Assembly: GCA_046155505.1 (NCBI GenBank)
Contig: JBJXFK010000060.1
Coordinates: forward strand, 1 to 64,000
Direction: 5' to 3'
From: JBJXFK01 sp046155505
GTDB taxonomy: Bacteria > Planctomycetota > Phycisphaerae > UBA1845 > Fen-1342
Length of the DNA: 64,000 nucleotides
The stretch's first letter is position 1. Each line of letters starts with the position of its first letter. The notes under the pieces are model-generated. The model searched no databases and was not told the origin of the DNA. It saw only the letters and a program-made list of their open reading frames with translations. The translations under genes and the position numbers were made by a program. Below are positions 44,698 through 54,575 of this stretch, piece after piece.

Positions 44698-47600
44698 ATG
44701 AAGAACCCTTGGAAGGGTGCGATTTGTGGTTGCGCGCTCGCAACCGCGGCTGCGACAGCAGGCGAAATTCCCGTATTGCAAAGCGGCGGCAGCGAGCCGC
44801 TGGTTCACTCCATTGTCGCACCGACGGACGGCACCTGGATCGTGATGGACGAGTTGATGACGGTCAACTCGTTCTACGCCGGGATTTTCACGTACACGTC
44901 GGCGACGCCGCTTCAGCTAGACCTGACCGATCTGTTTGTGGTCTCGGACCGCAATCAGGTCTATCTCGATTTCGCTTTCCTTGGCGTGACACCCGCGGTG
45001 ATCGACTGGCAGGCGTTGTTCCCGGCGGTCGGGCCGTTTGACGACGCGCCGTATACGATGAATCCGGCGGTCGCCTGGACGCGCCCCGAGTTCAGCAAGC
45101 AGTCGTTCATCGTGCCGGCGGGTACGCACACGCTGACATTCCGCAACATTCACATCCCGCTCGACCAGTTCGGCAATCCGTTTCCGGACGGGACGGCGGC
45201 ATTTCGGCTGACTCCCGAACCATCGACCGCGGCGATGCTGGGCTGCGCCGCGGCGATGCTGTTCGGCATGCGACGGCGCGGGCGGAGTGAAAAACCCTCC
45301 CTAACGGTCGGGTCTCGGAAAGAGGCCAGCGCCGTTTCCGTCCACGACGTACCGCGTCACTCGCGCTCCGGGTTCGGATTCGGGAGTGGCCTCGCGGTTC
45401 TCGCACTCGTCGCGGCGATTCCAAATGTTGCGGACGCTGCGCCGTGCGGGCCATTCAACGCCGCCGTGACGGGCTCGACGCTGCAAATTGACCTGACGAC
45501 CGGCGACGACGAAGTTCGCGTGGCATTGCAACTCGGCAATCCGGCGATCGTTGAAGTCTTTACGCCGGCGTCGAGCGTGACGCCGAGTTGCACGTTCAGC
45601 TCGATTTCGACGCCGTTCTCGGCCATCACCGTCATCGCCGATATGGGCGATGATCTGGTCGTCATCGACGATTCGAACGGCATCGTGTCCAATTCGTTCA
45701 CGCTTTCGATCGACGGCGGCGACGGCGCGGACACAGTGCTCGCCGGCATCGAACTCGACGTGACGCCGCTGGCCAGCGCGCTGTCGATGATCTCGACCCT
45801 GCAACAGGCACAAAACGCGGTCAACGCCGCGCTTGCGCTGCTCGACAACGGCAACACCGGTTGTAGCTCGGCCTATTGTCTGTCGCTGAACATGGCGACG
45901 GTGGTCAAGAACGCGGGCAACGACGTGGTCAAGCCGACCGCCGAGTATGTGCGCGACATGCAGCCCGACATCGTGCAGCCCGCGGGCGACGCGATTGCCA
46001 AGTCGTATGACCGCATTCGCACGTATCTGCAAACCTTCATGCAGCAAGACGTTTTGAACGCGACCGCCGAGGCCGAGACGTTCGTCGCGAACGTCGAGAT
46101 CGCGGTGGACGAGTTTGAACTGCTGATTCCGATGGCCAACGACCTTCTCGGCCGCGCGACCACGCTCTATGAGCGAGCCTCGCGCCTCGACCTGAACGCG
46201 CAGAATCAGGACGCGATCAGCGTGTTCATCAACACGATTAACAGCCACACCACGACGATTCAGGAACTCGGCGACCTATGCCCGGAAGACCCGGAGCCGG
46301 TCGAGACCGATTTCAACGAGGACAATCAGGACCCGAGCGGGCTGTCCGTCTTCTGCGCCGAAGTCGAGCGCCGCATTGAAGCGCTCGAAGCCATCAACGA
46401 CAACGTTGAAACGAACGTCGACAACGTCGAAGCCACCGGCGATCAATACGAAGCTGACGGCGACGCGATGGAAATGGCCGGCGATGCGGTGGGCGACGAC
46501 GAAAACCCCACCAGCGACGCGGCCCAAATCGAATCGCAGGGCGACGGCCTCGTGCTCACGGGCGACAACATGGTCCTGACCGGTGAAGCACTGCAAGCCG
46601 ACTGGGAATCATGGATCGAGGCGAAGGAACTGTTGCTCGACACAGCCGGCGCGAATGTGCACGCACGCGGCTTTGCGGATGTCGATGGCGCTGCCATCAC
46701 ACTTGAAGCGCAGGCGCAGGCCGATCTCGAAGCGGTCGCTGACGCGATTCGCGCCGACGCCGAGCAAATCGTGGCCGACATTGTCGCGCTCTCGCTCGCG
46801 GCAGCCCCGCTGATTCGCGACGATTTGAATTTGATTCCGTTCGCCGGTGGTGGTGGCGGCACATGCCCGGTCACGCCGACGCACACGGTGAATGGCGGTA
46901 TCGGCACGGATCTGCTGATCGGCACGACCGGCAGCGACTTGCTCGACGGCGGCGACGGAGCGGACCTGCTCGTCGGAGCCGGCGGCGCGGATCAACTGCG
47001 CGGCGGCGACGGCAACGATTTGCTCTTCGGCGGCGGCGGCGATGACGACATGAACGGCGGAGCCGACGTTGACGTGATCATCGGCAACGCCGGTAACGAC
47101 TGCATGTTCGGCGGCGGCGGACAAACGCTGACCGCGGGCACGCTGACCGTTGACGTGGGCGATATCTTCGTCGGCCTCGACGGCAATGACACCATGTCGG
47201 ACGGCGACGACACCAGCGACTCGCTCAGCGAAATCGACTTCGCGTTCGGCGGAGCGGGCAATGACTTCATCCGCATGGCGCACGGCGGCACGATGGCCGT
47301 CGGCACGTTCTCATTCCAGTTCGGCAATCTCGTGCTTGGTAATGCGGGCGACGACGACATCGGCACGATGGACGGTCTCGACGTGATTTTCGGCGGCACA
47401 GATGCTGACACGATTGCGACCGAAAAGGGTGCGCAACTCACCATCGGCAGCGGCAGCAGCCAGTTCCGCCTGGAACTCGGCGATTTGATCTTCGGCGGCA
47501 CCGGCACCGACACGATCGACAGCGACATCGCCACCGTCGATCCGAACGCCGACCCGAACGATCCGCGGCCCGATGACGACATCGACGTGGTCTTCGGCGG

Positions 47601-50600
47601 CGACGACAACGACACCATCAACGGTTACGGCGGCGGCCTGCTGAGCATCGGCTCGGTCAGCAACCCCGACTTCGAACTGCTGCTCGGCAATCTCATCTTC
47701 GGCGGCGACGGCGATGATGAGATCAACACGCTCGACGGCATCGACGTGATCTTCGGCGGCAACGATGCCGACACGATCACCACCAACAAGGGCGATCAGC
47801 TCACGATCGGCAGCGGCTCGAATCAGTTCCGTCTCGGCCTCGGCGATTTGATCTTTGGACGCGATGGCGACGACGTGATTCACAGCGACGATTCGGTCGA
47901 AGACCCGAACGCCGACCCGAACGACCCGCGTCCCGATGACGACATCGACGTGGTCTTCGGCGGCAACGGTGCCGACGAAATTCACGGCTACGGCGGCGCG
48001 CTGCTGAGCATCGGGGATGTCAACGATCCCGATTTCGAGCTGGAACTCGGCAACGTCATCTTCGGCGGCGATCAGAATGACACGATCGATACGCTCGAAG
48101 GCATCGACGTGATCTTCGGCGGCGAAGGCGATGATACGGTGGCGGCGGGCAAGGGCTATTTGCTCAACGTCAACGACGACTTCAAAGCCAACATCGGCGA
48201 TCTGATCTTCGGTCAGAACGGTAACGACACGCTGCACGGCGACGCGGAAGATCCGGCGGACGATGCCTCGGAAGACGGCATCGACGTCATCTTCGGCGGC
48301 ACCGGCGATGACGGCATCTACAGCGGCACGGGCGGCACGATCGAAGTGCCCGATCAGAACTTCTGCCTGCTGTTCGGCAACGTGCTGTTCGGCGGCCCTG
48401 GCGATGACACGATTCGCTGCGATTATCTCAACTGGGACTCGAACGCACCGCTCGGCGGCATCGACGTTGTGCTTGGCCGCACCGGAAACGACACCATCGA
48501 GGGTGCCGAAGGCTCGCTGATCATCATCGGCGACATCACCAGCGGTCAGGCGATCGTCATCGGCTTCGGCAACGTGCTCTTCGGCGGCGCTGACAATGAC
48601 AACATCTTCGGCGCGGACGGGACAGACATCTGCACCGGCGCGAGCGACGACCTCGACGATCTCATCAGCGATCTCGGACTCGACGATCTGGGCGGCGCGG
48701 CCGACCTGATTTTCTGCGGCAGCGGCGACGACACTGCCGAAGCGTACGCGGGTATCGACCTGGTGTTCGGCAGCGACGGCATGGATAACCTGAGCGGCGC
48801 GCATGGCGGCTTCTTCATCGTGCCGATCAACGGTGTGCCGGTGCCGATCGCGCTGGGCAACATCATGTTCGGCGGCGATGACGACGACATCATCGACAGC
48901 CTCGGCCGCTTGCTGCTGCCGACGGTTCCGCCGATCGAGATCGATCTGCTGTTCGGCAATCGCTGCGATGACACGATCTCGGCGGGCGACGGTCTGAACC
49001 TCGTCTTCGGTAACAAGGACGACGACACCATCACCGCCGGCGACGGCATCAACATCCTCTTCGGCAACAATGGCGAGGATGGCGTTTCGGCGGGCACCGG
49101 TCTGAACGTCTGCTTCGGCAACCGCGAAAACGACATCGTCACCGCGGGCGACGGCATCAACGTGCTGTTCGGCAATCGCGGTAACGACACGGTCAGCGGC
49201 AACATCGGCCTCAACGTCTTGTTCGGCAATAAGGGCAACGACATTGTGCAGGCCGGTACGGGCCTCGCGATTCTGTTCGGTAACTCCGGCGTTGATACGG
49301 TCACCGGCGGCGCGGGCCTGAGCATCTGCTTCGGCAATCGCCAGAATGACGTGGTCAGCGGCGGCAATGGCTTGTGCGTGCTGTTCGGCAACCCTGGCGA
49401 CGACAGCGTCACTGGTGCGAACGGCCTATCGGTTGTGTTCGGCAACGCCGGGCATGACATCGTCGGTGCGGGCGCGGGCCTCGCGGTGCTGTTCGGCAAT
49501 GCGGGCGACGATCGCGTCGCCGCGGGGCCGGGGCTCAGCGTGCAGTTCGGCAATCGCGACAATGACATCATCCGGGCCGGCGGCGGTTTGCTGGTCGGCT
49601 TCGGCAATCGCGAGGACGACGTGCTGGTCGGTGCAGGCGGGCTCAATCTCGCCTTTGGTAACGCCGGCAGCGATCAGTTCTTCGGCGGCGGCGGCGTGAA
49701 CATCACCTTCGGCAATCGCGAAGGCGACATCATTCGCGGCGGCGGTTCGACCGACTTCCTGTTCGGCAATCGCGACAATGACCAGATCAGCGGCGCAGGC
49801 GCCAAGGACTTCATCTTCGGCAATCGCGGTGATGACAGCCTGGTCAGCGATGGCACGGGCGATTTTGTGTTCGGCAATCGCGGCAACGACACCGTTCGCA
49901 GCGGTGGCGACGGCAGCGACAAGGACTACCTGTTCGGCAATCGCGGCAACGATTCAATGTTTGGTTGCAGCAACGCCGACAAGCTCTTCGGCGGGCGCGG
50001 CAGCGACAGCAAGGACCGCAACGATTGCAATGGCCTTTCGCTGAGCGCTCCGTCGCGCGGCGAAGTGCGTGGCATGGTCCTGATCGATGTCGATGGCGAC
50101 CTGATCGGCGATATGCCGCACGCGGGCGTCACCGTGACTTGTGGTCCCAACAATGCCGTCACCGACGCGGACGGCATCTATCGCATCGCCTATCTGCCGG
50201 TCGGCTCGCACAACCTGTCGCAGGCCGTGCCGAGCGGCTATTCGCAGATCGCCGGCCCGGCGACAAACCCGATCAACATCGGCGCGATGGGCATCGATCT
50301 GTACCTGGGTGAAATCTTCGTCAACCGCGAAAACTGCTTCGTCGCGCCGGATGGCTTCAGTTGCCTCGGTTCGTCCTGCCAGCCGGCGGGTGCGGCCGAA
50401 TGCTTGCCGGTGCGCGTCTGCCTCGTGCAGCGCTGCCCGGACACCGGCGAGGTGTGCGACGAAGACACCGACTGCCCGTGCAACGACTGTGTTCCGTCGT
50501 TCACGATCGACGAGTGCGCATGCGTTGATCCGCAGACGGGTTGCTACATCGATCTATCGCAGGCGACGGGCATCGCATGTGCGGGTCAATGCGTGACCAA

Positions 50601-51345
50601 CGACGGCACGCTAGCACCCTGCGAGTTGGTGCAGATTGGCGACTGTTATGAGTGCCAGTGCCAGCAGGATCCCGAGCCGTGCCCGACCGAGCTGGCGCAG
50701 TTCACGTTCACCGGCACAGTGTTCGAGTTGTTCAACCAGAACAATCGGCCTGCTCCGTGGAATCAGGTGCAGATCGGCATGCCGTTCACGCTGACCTATT
50801 GGTTCGCGCGCTTCACGGCTGACCAGAACGCCGATCCGTTCAACGGCGACTATCCGAGCATCGTGTACTACCAGATGCAGGTCGGACCGGTCGTCTCGAA
50901 CGGAGCACTGATCCCCGGCTCGACGCTGATCCAGAACAACAGCGGTCTGGTTGTGGCACCGGCGCGCTATGTGGCGTCGTTCCAGTTCAACAGTCCGCCG
51001 ATACCGGGTCCGGTCTCGGCGCGGCTGTCGCTGGTAGATCCGACGTCGACGGTGTGGGTCAATGAAGGTCTCATGCCGATCGACGAATTGCCGCTGTGCG
51101 ATGACATCACGCTTGCGGCGTTTGCGCAGCGTGAGTTCAACATCGCGGTGACGCTGCCGATCCAAAGCTGGCGGATCCAGTGCATGGTCACTGGGTTCTC
51201 GTGTACCGATTGTGCACCGCCGACGCCGGGTCCCGACCCGGCCACGGCCCGCCCGGAGGCACCCTCGGATCAACTCGGCGGATCGAAGAAGGTGTCAAAT
51301 GAAGAGGGATCTTCGCCGATGCCGGTGCGTCGGAGGAACCCATAG
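44698..51345 (+). CDS. giant fusion: PEP-CTERM protein joined to RTX-type beta-roll protein
   Basis: 2215 residues in one open frame. Residues 1-196 are a complete-looking PEP-CTERM protein: signal peptide, beta-rich domain, then TPEPSTAAMLGCAAAMLFGM and RRRGR. Residues 197-~228 are translated from two dispersed repeats (family D, then C). A second export-type segment (GLAVLALVAAIPNVADA, ~231-247) starts a second protein: a helical region (~300-710), RTX-like GGxGxD repeats (from ~725) and an array of 18-residue units ending near residue 1761, an SdrD-type B domain (~1788-1870), a Cys-rich stretch and a beta-sandwich C-terminus. ATG 44698 has AGGAGGA. RTX repeats bind calcium and fold extracellularly. 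No start codon lies between the two halves. Confidence 0.85.
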   Translation: MKNPWKGAICGCALATAAATAGEIPVLQSGGSEPLVHSIVAPTDGTWIVMDELMTVNSFYAGIFTYTSATPLQLDLTDLFVVSDRNQVYLDFAFLGVTPAVIDWQALFPAVGPFDDAPYTMNPAVAWTRPEFSKQSFIVPAGTHTLTFRNIHIPLDQFGNPFPDGTAAFRLTPEPSTAAMLGCAAAMLFGMRRRGRSEKPSLTVGSRKEASAVSVHDVPRHSRSGFGFGSGLAVLALVAAIPNVADAAPCGPFNAAVTGSTLQIDLTTGDDEVRVALQLGNPAIVEVFTPASSVTPSCTFSSISTPFSAITVIADMGDDLVVIDDSNGIVSNSFTLSIDGGDGADTVLAGIELDVTPLASALSMISTLQQAQNAVNAALALLDNGNTGCSSAYCLSLNMATVVKNAGNDVVKPTAEYVRDMQPDIVQPAGDAIAKSYDRIRTYLQTFMQQDVLNATAEAETFVANVEIAVDEFELLIPMANDLLGRATTLYERASRLDLNAQNQDAISVFINTINSHTTTIQELGDLCPEDPEPVETDFNEDNQDPSGLSVFCAEVERRIEALEAINDNVETNVDNVEATGDQYEADGDAMEMAGDAVGDDENPTSDAAQIESQGDGLVLTGDNMVLTGEALQADWESWIEAKELLLDTAGANVHARGFADVDGAAITLEAQAQADLEAVADAIRADAEQIVADIVALSLAAAPLIRDDLNLIPFAGGGGGTCPVTPTHTVNGGIGTDLLIGTTGSDLLDGGDGADLLVGAGGADQLRGGDGNDLLFGGGGDDDMNGGADVDVIIGNAGNDCMFGGGGQTLTAGTLTVDVGDIFVGLDGNDTMSDGDDTSDSLSEIDFAFGGAGNDFIRMAHGGTMAVGTFSFQFGNLVLGNAGDDDIGTMDGLDVIFGGTDADTIATEKGAQLTIGSGSSQFRLELGDLIFGGTGTDTIDSDIATVDPNADPNDPRPDDDIDVVFGGDDNDTINGYGGGLLSIGSVSNPDFELLLGNLIFGGDGDDEINTLDGIDVIFGGNDADTITTNKGDQLTIGSGSNQFRLGLGDLIFGRDGDDVIHSDDSVEDPNADPNDPRPDDDIDVVFGGNGADEIHGYGGALLSIGDVNDPDFELELGNVIFGGDQNDTIDTLEGIDVIFGGEGDDTVAAGKGYLLNVNDDFKANIGDLIFGQNGNDTLHGDAEDPADDASEDGIDVIFGGTGDDGIYSGTGGTIEVPDQNFCLLFGNVLFGGPGDDTIRCDYLNWDSNAPLGGIDVVLGRTGNDTIEGAEGSLIIIGDITSGQAIVIGFGNVLFGGADNDNIFGADGTDICTGASDDLDDLISDLGLDDLGGAADLIFCGSGDDTAEAYAGIDLVFGSDGMDNLSGAHGGFFIVPINGVPVPIALGNIMFGGDDDDIIDSLGRLLLPTVPPIEIDLLFGNRCDDTISAGDGLNLVFGNKDDDTITAGDGINILFGNNGEDGVSAGTGLNVCFGNRENDIVTAGDGINVLFGNRGNDTVSGNIGLNVLFGNKGNDIVQAGTGLAILFGNSGVDTVTGGAGLSICFGNRQNDVVSGGNGLCVLFGNPGDDSVTGANGLSVVFGNAGHDIVGAGAGLAVLFGNAGDDRVAAGPGLSVQFGNRDNDIIRAGGGLLVGFGNREDDVLVGAGGLNLAFGNAGSDQFFGGGGVNITFGNREGDIIRGGGSTDFLFGNRDNDQISGAGAKDFIFGNRGDDSLVSDGTGDFVFGNRGNDTVRSGGDGSDKDYLFGNRGNDSMFGCSNADKLFGGRGSDSKDRNDCNGLSLSAPSRGEVRGMVLIDVDGDLIGDMPHAGVTVTCGPNNAVTDADGIYRIAYLPVGSHNLSQAVPSGYSQIAGPATNPINIGAMGIDLYLGEIFVNRENCFVAPDGFSCLGSSCQPAGAAECLPVRVCLVQRCPDTGEVCDEDTDCPCNDCVPSFTIDECACVDPQTGCYIDLSQATGIACAGQCVTNDGTLAPCELVQIGDCYECQCQQDPEPCPTELAQFTFTGTVFELFNQNNRPAPWNQVQIGMPFTLTYWFARFTADQNADPFNGDYPSIVYYQMQVGPVVSNGALIPGSTLIQNNSGLVVAPARYVASFQFNSPPIPGPVSARLSLVDPTSTVWVNEGLMPIDELPLCDDITLAAFAQREFNIAVTLPIQSWRIQCMVTGFSCTDCAPPTPGPDPATARPEAPSDQLGGSKKVSNEEGSSPMPVRRRNP
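47434..48159 (+). repeat. two long in-frame units of about 363 bases
   Basis: A 363-base unit (121 codons) starting at 47434 is followed by a second copy at 47797; both encode LTIGSGS-QFRL, DPNADPNDPRPDDDIDVVFG, then 'GYGG-LLSIG'. The copies differ by scattered substitutions. A partial third copy follows near 48160. Confidence 0.75.
48949..49980 (+). repeat. 54-base tandem repeats encoding 18-residue RTX units
   Basis: About 17 units of 54 bases; each encodes two nonapeptides, consensus GxGLNVLFGNRGNDTVSG. TTCGGCAA(C/T) recurs every 54 bases. The regular spacing suggests recent amplification of a calcium-binding beta-roll. Confidence 0.85.
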
Positions 51346-51516
51346 TCGTTGATGGCGGATCGCCATTCGCGACTCGCGCGATGAGATGATCGCGTGATTG
51401 CGAACTCGAACGGCTCGGTTGCGCAAGCGATCGGGCCGTTCGGTTTGTTGGGTGTTGCGTGTTGTTTTCTGTTTGCCGCGTCTGATGTGCTCGGCGCAGT
51501 GACGTGCGAGCGACAG

Positions 51517-51541
51517 GACCGCTGAGGGCCGCGGTGCTCAA
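51517..51541 (-). repeat. GC hairpin repeat, inverted copy (family A)
   Basis: GACCGCTGAGGGCCGCGGTG, the reverse of the ATGGAGCACCGCGG unit at 2608 with a few changes. It lies in the 279-base gap before the amidohydrolase gene, which otherwise shows no gene. Confidence 0.55.
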
Positions 51542-51624
51542 TTTCGAATTCCTGTTCACGCGTAATCGCGCGTAACATCTAGGCGAGTAAGGTCGAACCA
51601 AAGTGATCCGCATTTGGAGTTGAT

Positions 51625-53241
51625 GTGCAATCCGGCGATCTGGCCATCATCGGCGCACGACTCTGGGGCGTTGACGACGCCCGCCGCGGCGCGACGGCGC
51701 TGCTGGTACGAAATGGCGTGATCGAATCGATCGGCTCCGATGCAGAAATTCTGGCTGCGCGTCCGCGCGGCATGGCGACCATCGACGCTGGCGGGCGTAG
51801 CGTGATACCCGGCATCGTCGATTCGCACATTCACCTCATCCCAGGCGGGCTGCTGCTGTCGCAACTCGACCTGCGTGCGACGCCCAGTCGCGTCGCGTTC
51901 ATGGATGCGATCATCGCTTGCGCCGGCGCGCTGCAACCGGGCGAATGGCTGCTCGGCGGAAACTGGAGCACCGAGTCGTGGCCGGACGTGTCGCCGCCGC
52001 GTCGTGATTGGATCGATGCTCAGACGCCGAACACGCCGATCTATTTGACGCGCACCGACCTGCATCAGGCATTCGTCAACAGCGCCGCGCTCGCACTCGC
52101 CGGCATCGATCGCCACGGCCCGCGCGACCCCGATGGCGGCGAGATCGAACGCGACTCCGCGACCGGCGAACCGACCGGCATCTTGAAAGACGCGGCGATG
52201 CAGCTTGTCGCCGCGCGCATCCCGACGCCCACCGAAGCTCAGATTGACGCGGCCCTGACCGACTCAATGCGCTACTTGAATCGCTTTGGCATCACCGGCG
52301 CGCACGACATGGCCCTGCCCGCGCACGCGGCAGCGTACGCCCGCGCGCACGCGGCGGGTCGACTGTCGCTGCGCATTCACGCCTACTGGATGCAGCCCGA
52401 TTGGGACGCCTGCCACAACGATGTTCGGCACTTTCCCGTCCACGATGACTGGCTGCGCATCGCGGGTTTCAAGGCTTTCATGGATGGTTCGCTGGGCAGC
52501 CGCACGGCACTGATGCGCGAGCCGTATGCAGACGCGACCGATTCGTCGCGTCATCCGCGCGGCCTGCCGATGGACGAAGCGCATCCGTGGCAGAAACTAG
52601 CCGGCAAAGTCGACCGTGCCGACGCGGCAGGTTTCCAATGCGCGGTGCATGCCATCGGCGACGAGGCCAATCACCAACTTCTGAACGCGTACGCCACGAT
52701 CGGGCTTGAGCGAGTCGCCGCGCGCCAACATCGCGTCGAGCACGCGCAGCACCTGTTGCGCGAGGACATCGTCCGATTCGCACAGCTCGGCGTGATTGTG
52801 TCGATGCAGCCGCTGCACAAGCATGACGACGGCTTTTGGGCCGACGCGGCGATCGGCACCGAACGTGCGAAATCGACGTACGCGTTTCGCACGCTGCTCG
52901 AAAGCGGCGCACGGCTCATCTTCGGCAGCGATTGGCCGGTCGCATCGCCCGACCCGTGGTCCGCGATGCGCACGGCGGTCACCGGCATCGTCGCTGACGG
53001 GCGCATGTGGCAGCCGCAGGAATCGATTTCGTTTGATGCGGCGATGCGGGCCTACACACGCGCGCCGGCGCTGGTCGAAGGGGCCGGTGCGTCGCGTGGT
53101 TTCACCGGCATCGGAGCGTTGGCTGATCTGGCGATTGTCACGCACGATTTGTCTGCCGTGGTGGCGACGCAACTCGCCGACGTGCGGGTGACGCATACAA
53201 TCGTCTGTGGAGCAGTGGTCTACGAGGCTCAATCGCCCTAA
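51625..53241 (+). CDS. amidohydrolase of the YtcJ-like family
   Basis: 538 residues. Metal-site motifs: SHIHL (HxH) after the usual GxSVIPGIVD, AVHAIGDEA and HRVEHAQ (His ligands), and GSDWPVA (Asp). This group (amidohydrolase 3/YtcJ-like) hydrolyses N-acyl amino acids, formamides or similar substrates; specificity cannot be read here. Starts at a GTG (51625) with GGAG 7 bases upstream. A small membrane protein gene follows 15 bases after its stop. Confidence 0.88.
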   Translation: MQSGDLAIIGARLWGVDDARRGATALLVRNGVIESIGSDAEILAARPRGMATIDAGGRSVIPGIVDSHIHLIPGGLLLSQLDLRATPSRVAFMDAIIACAGALQPGEWLLGGNWSTESWPDVSPPRRDWIDAQTPNTPIYLTRTDLHQAFVNSAALALAGIDRHGPRDPDGGEIERDSATGEPTGILKDAAMQLVAARIPTPTEAQIDAALTDSMRYLNRFGITGAHDMALPAHAAAYARAHAAGRLSLRIHAYWMQPDWDACHNDVRHFPVHDDWLRIAGFKAFMDGSLGSRTALMREPYADATDSSRHPRGLPMDEAHPWQKLAGKVDRADAAGFQCAVHAIGDEANHQLLNAYATIGLERVAARQHRVEHAQHLLREDIVRFAQLGVIVSMQPLHKHDDGFWADAAIGTERAKSTYAFRTLLESGARLIFGSDWPVASPDPWSAMRTAVTGIVADGRMWQPQESISFDAAMRAYTRAPALVEGAGASRGFTGIGALADLAIVTHDLSAVVATQLADVRVTHTIVCGAVVYEAQSP

Positions 53242-53256
53242 CGGAGGTATGAGCGC

Positions 53257-53535
53257 ATGAACGCGATGCTTGGAAAATCGGCGCTGCTCCTGTGCGGCGT
53301 CGCGCCGGCGGGGATCGGTTTTGCACAAGTATTCTGCTGAGGTCATCCGCTCGCGTGGCTCGGTCCGAGCCTCATGATGACCGGCGGTCCGGCGGCTCTA
53401 ATGTTCGTTGGTTGGGCGTGGCAGCGAGCCACGGATCGACTATTCCTGGTGGGCGCGGGTGCGATCGCCGTGCTGGAAACGGTGCTGGTTGCCGCGATGC
53501 TCATCTTCGCCGTGCTGGACGCGACGGTAGCGTAA
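53257..53535 (+). pseudogene. small membrane protein interrupted by an in-frame UGA (readthrough or broken gene)
   Basis: From ATG 53257 (GGAGG upstream) the frame encodes 27 residues (MNAMLGKSALLLCGVAPAGI...QVFC), then TGA at 53338-53340, then 64 further codons in the same frame to TAA 53533-53535, with two membrane segments (SLMMTGGPAALMFVGWAW; AIAVLETVLVAAMLIFAVL). The protein before and after the UGA forms one coherent membrane protein, so this is either a nonsense-mutated gene or UGA is decoded, for example as selenocysteine: a stem-loop with a GUC loop lies 22 bases downstream (see separate entry). It immediately follows the amidohydrolase gene. Confidence 0.5.
53357..53371 (+). other. 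stem-loop after in-frame UGA (SECIS-like?)
   Basis: GGCTCG-GTC-CGAGCC: a perfect 6-bp stem with a 3-base loop, 22 bases from the UGA to the loop. Bacterial SECIS elements have an apical G/U-containing loop at about this distance. The stem is short and no selenocysteine-insertion genes are in the window. Confidence 0.3.
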
Positions 53536-53540
53536 GTGCA

Positions 53541-54575
53541 TCAACCGGCGCGCGAAACGGTTGTCTCGCGTTTGAGTTCGAGCGGCCACTCGCCGCCGTC
53601 ACTGTCGGTGAGCCAGACCTGGTTTCGGCCGTTTTCCTTGGCCTTGTAGAGCATGGCGTCTGCGTCGGCGATGAGGTCATCGACCACGCTGTGTCGCGCG
53701 TGACGACTCCCGACGCCGATGCTGATCGTTACCGGAATGATCTTGTCTTCAAACTTGATCACCCGCGCTTCAACGTTGGCACGAAGTTGCTCGGCGATTT
53801 CGCCGGCCTGCGCGAGCGGGCAGTGCGGGAACACGACGCAGAATTCTTCGCCGCCGAAGCGTCCGGGTCCGTCGCAGCCGCGGATGGACGTGCGCACGAC
53901 GTCCGCGACTTCGCGCAGGACGGCGTCTCCGCCGGCGTGGCCGTATTTGTCGTTGACGCCTTTGAAGCGATCTACATCGAGCATGAGCAGACTGAGCGGG
54001 CTGACCGGGCTCCACTGCTTGTCCCACGCCTGATTGATGCGGTCGAACAGGCTGCGCCGGTTGGGCAGGCGCGTGAGCGTGTCGGTGTGAGCCAGGTCGT
54101 GAAGCTTTTGGTTGAGCGTGGCCATTTCGAGATTGTTCTTGTGCAGCTCGAGCTGCCGCTTCCAAAGCTGCTGCTGAAGTTCGAGAATGCGTTCGCCGGC
54201 GCGCAGGCGGGCGAGTAATTCCTGAAAGTGATACGGTTTGGTGAGGTAATCGTCGGCACCGGCTTCGAGGCCGGCGACGACCTGTTCCTTACCGGCGCGC
54301 GCGGTGAGCAGCACGAAGTACACGAACGAAAGGCCGTTAAGCGCGCTGATCTCGCGCACCGCGCGGCAGACTTCGATCCCGTCCATCTCCGGCATTTCCC
54401 AGTCGGCGATGACCAGGCATGCGCCTTCGCGCTGGATGGCCTCGAGCGCTTCGCGCCCGTTCTCGCAGCCGACGACGCTGTAGCCGGCCCGTTCGAGCTG
54501 CTTGCTGAGCAGCTTGAGCGCATCGCGGTCGTCATCCGCGAGAATGATCCGCCGACGTTCTGACTGCACGAACAT
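53541..54575 (-). CDS. response regulator with diguanylate cyclase (GGDEF) domain
   Basis: 344 residues. An N-terminal receiver (phosphoacceptor Asp58 in IADWEMPEMDG, Lys113 in TKP) is joined by a coiled coil (~128-165, LELQQQLWKRQLELHKNNLE) to a GGDEF domain: active-site GGEEF at 241-245 and the inhibitory I-site RGCD at 232-235, five residues before it. It should make cyclic di-GMP when phosphorylated. The ATG at 54575 has AGAGGC upstream. The cognate kinase is not nearby. Convergent with the small membrane-protein gene. Confidence 0.93.
   Translation of the reverse strand: MFVQSERRRIILADDDRDALKLLSKQLERAGYSVVGCENGREALEAIQREGACLVIADWEMPEMDGIEVCRAVREISALNGLSFVYFVLLTARAGKEQVVAGLEAGADDYLTKPYHFQELLARLRAGERILELQQQLWKRQLELHKNNLEMATLNQKLHDLAHTDTLTRLPNRRSLFDRINQAWDKQWSPVSPLSLLMLDVDRFKGVNDKYGHAGGDAVLREVADVVRTSIRGCDGPGRFGGEEFCVVFPHCPLAQAGEIAEQLRANVEARVIKFEDKIIPVTISIGVGSRHARHSVVDDLIADADAMLYKAKENGRNQVWLTDSDGGEWPLELKRETTVSRAG

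Noticed and set aside
47000..49980. Minus-strand Pro/Ser-rich frames within the giant gene
   Set aside because: Translations of the tandem repeat in the wrong strand; no start context.
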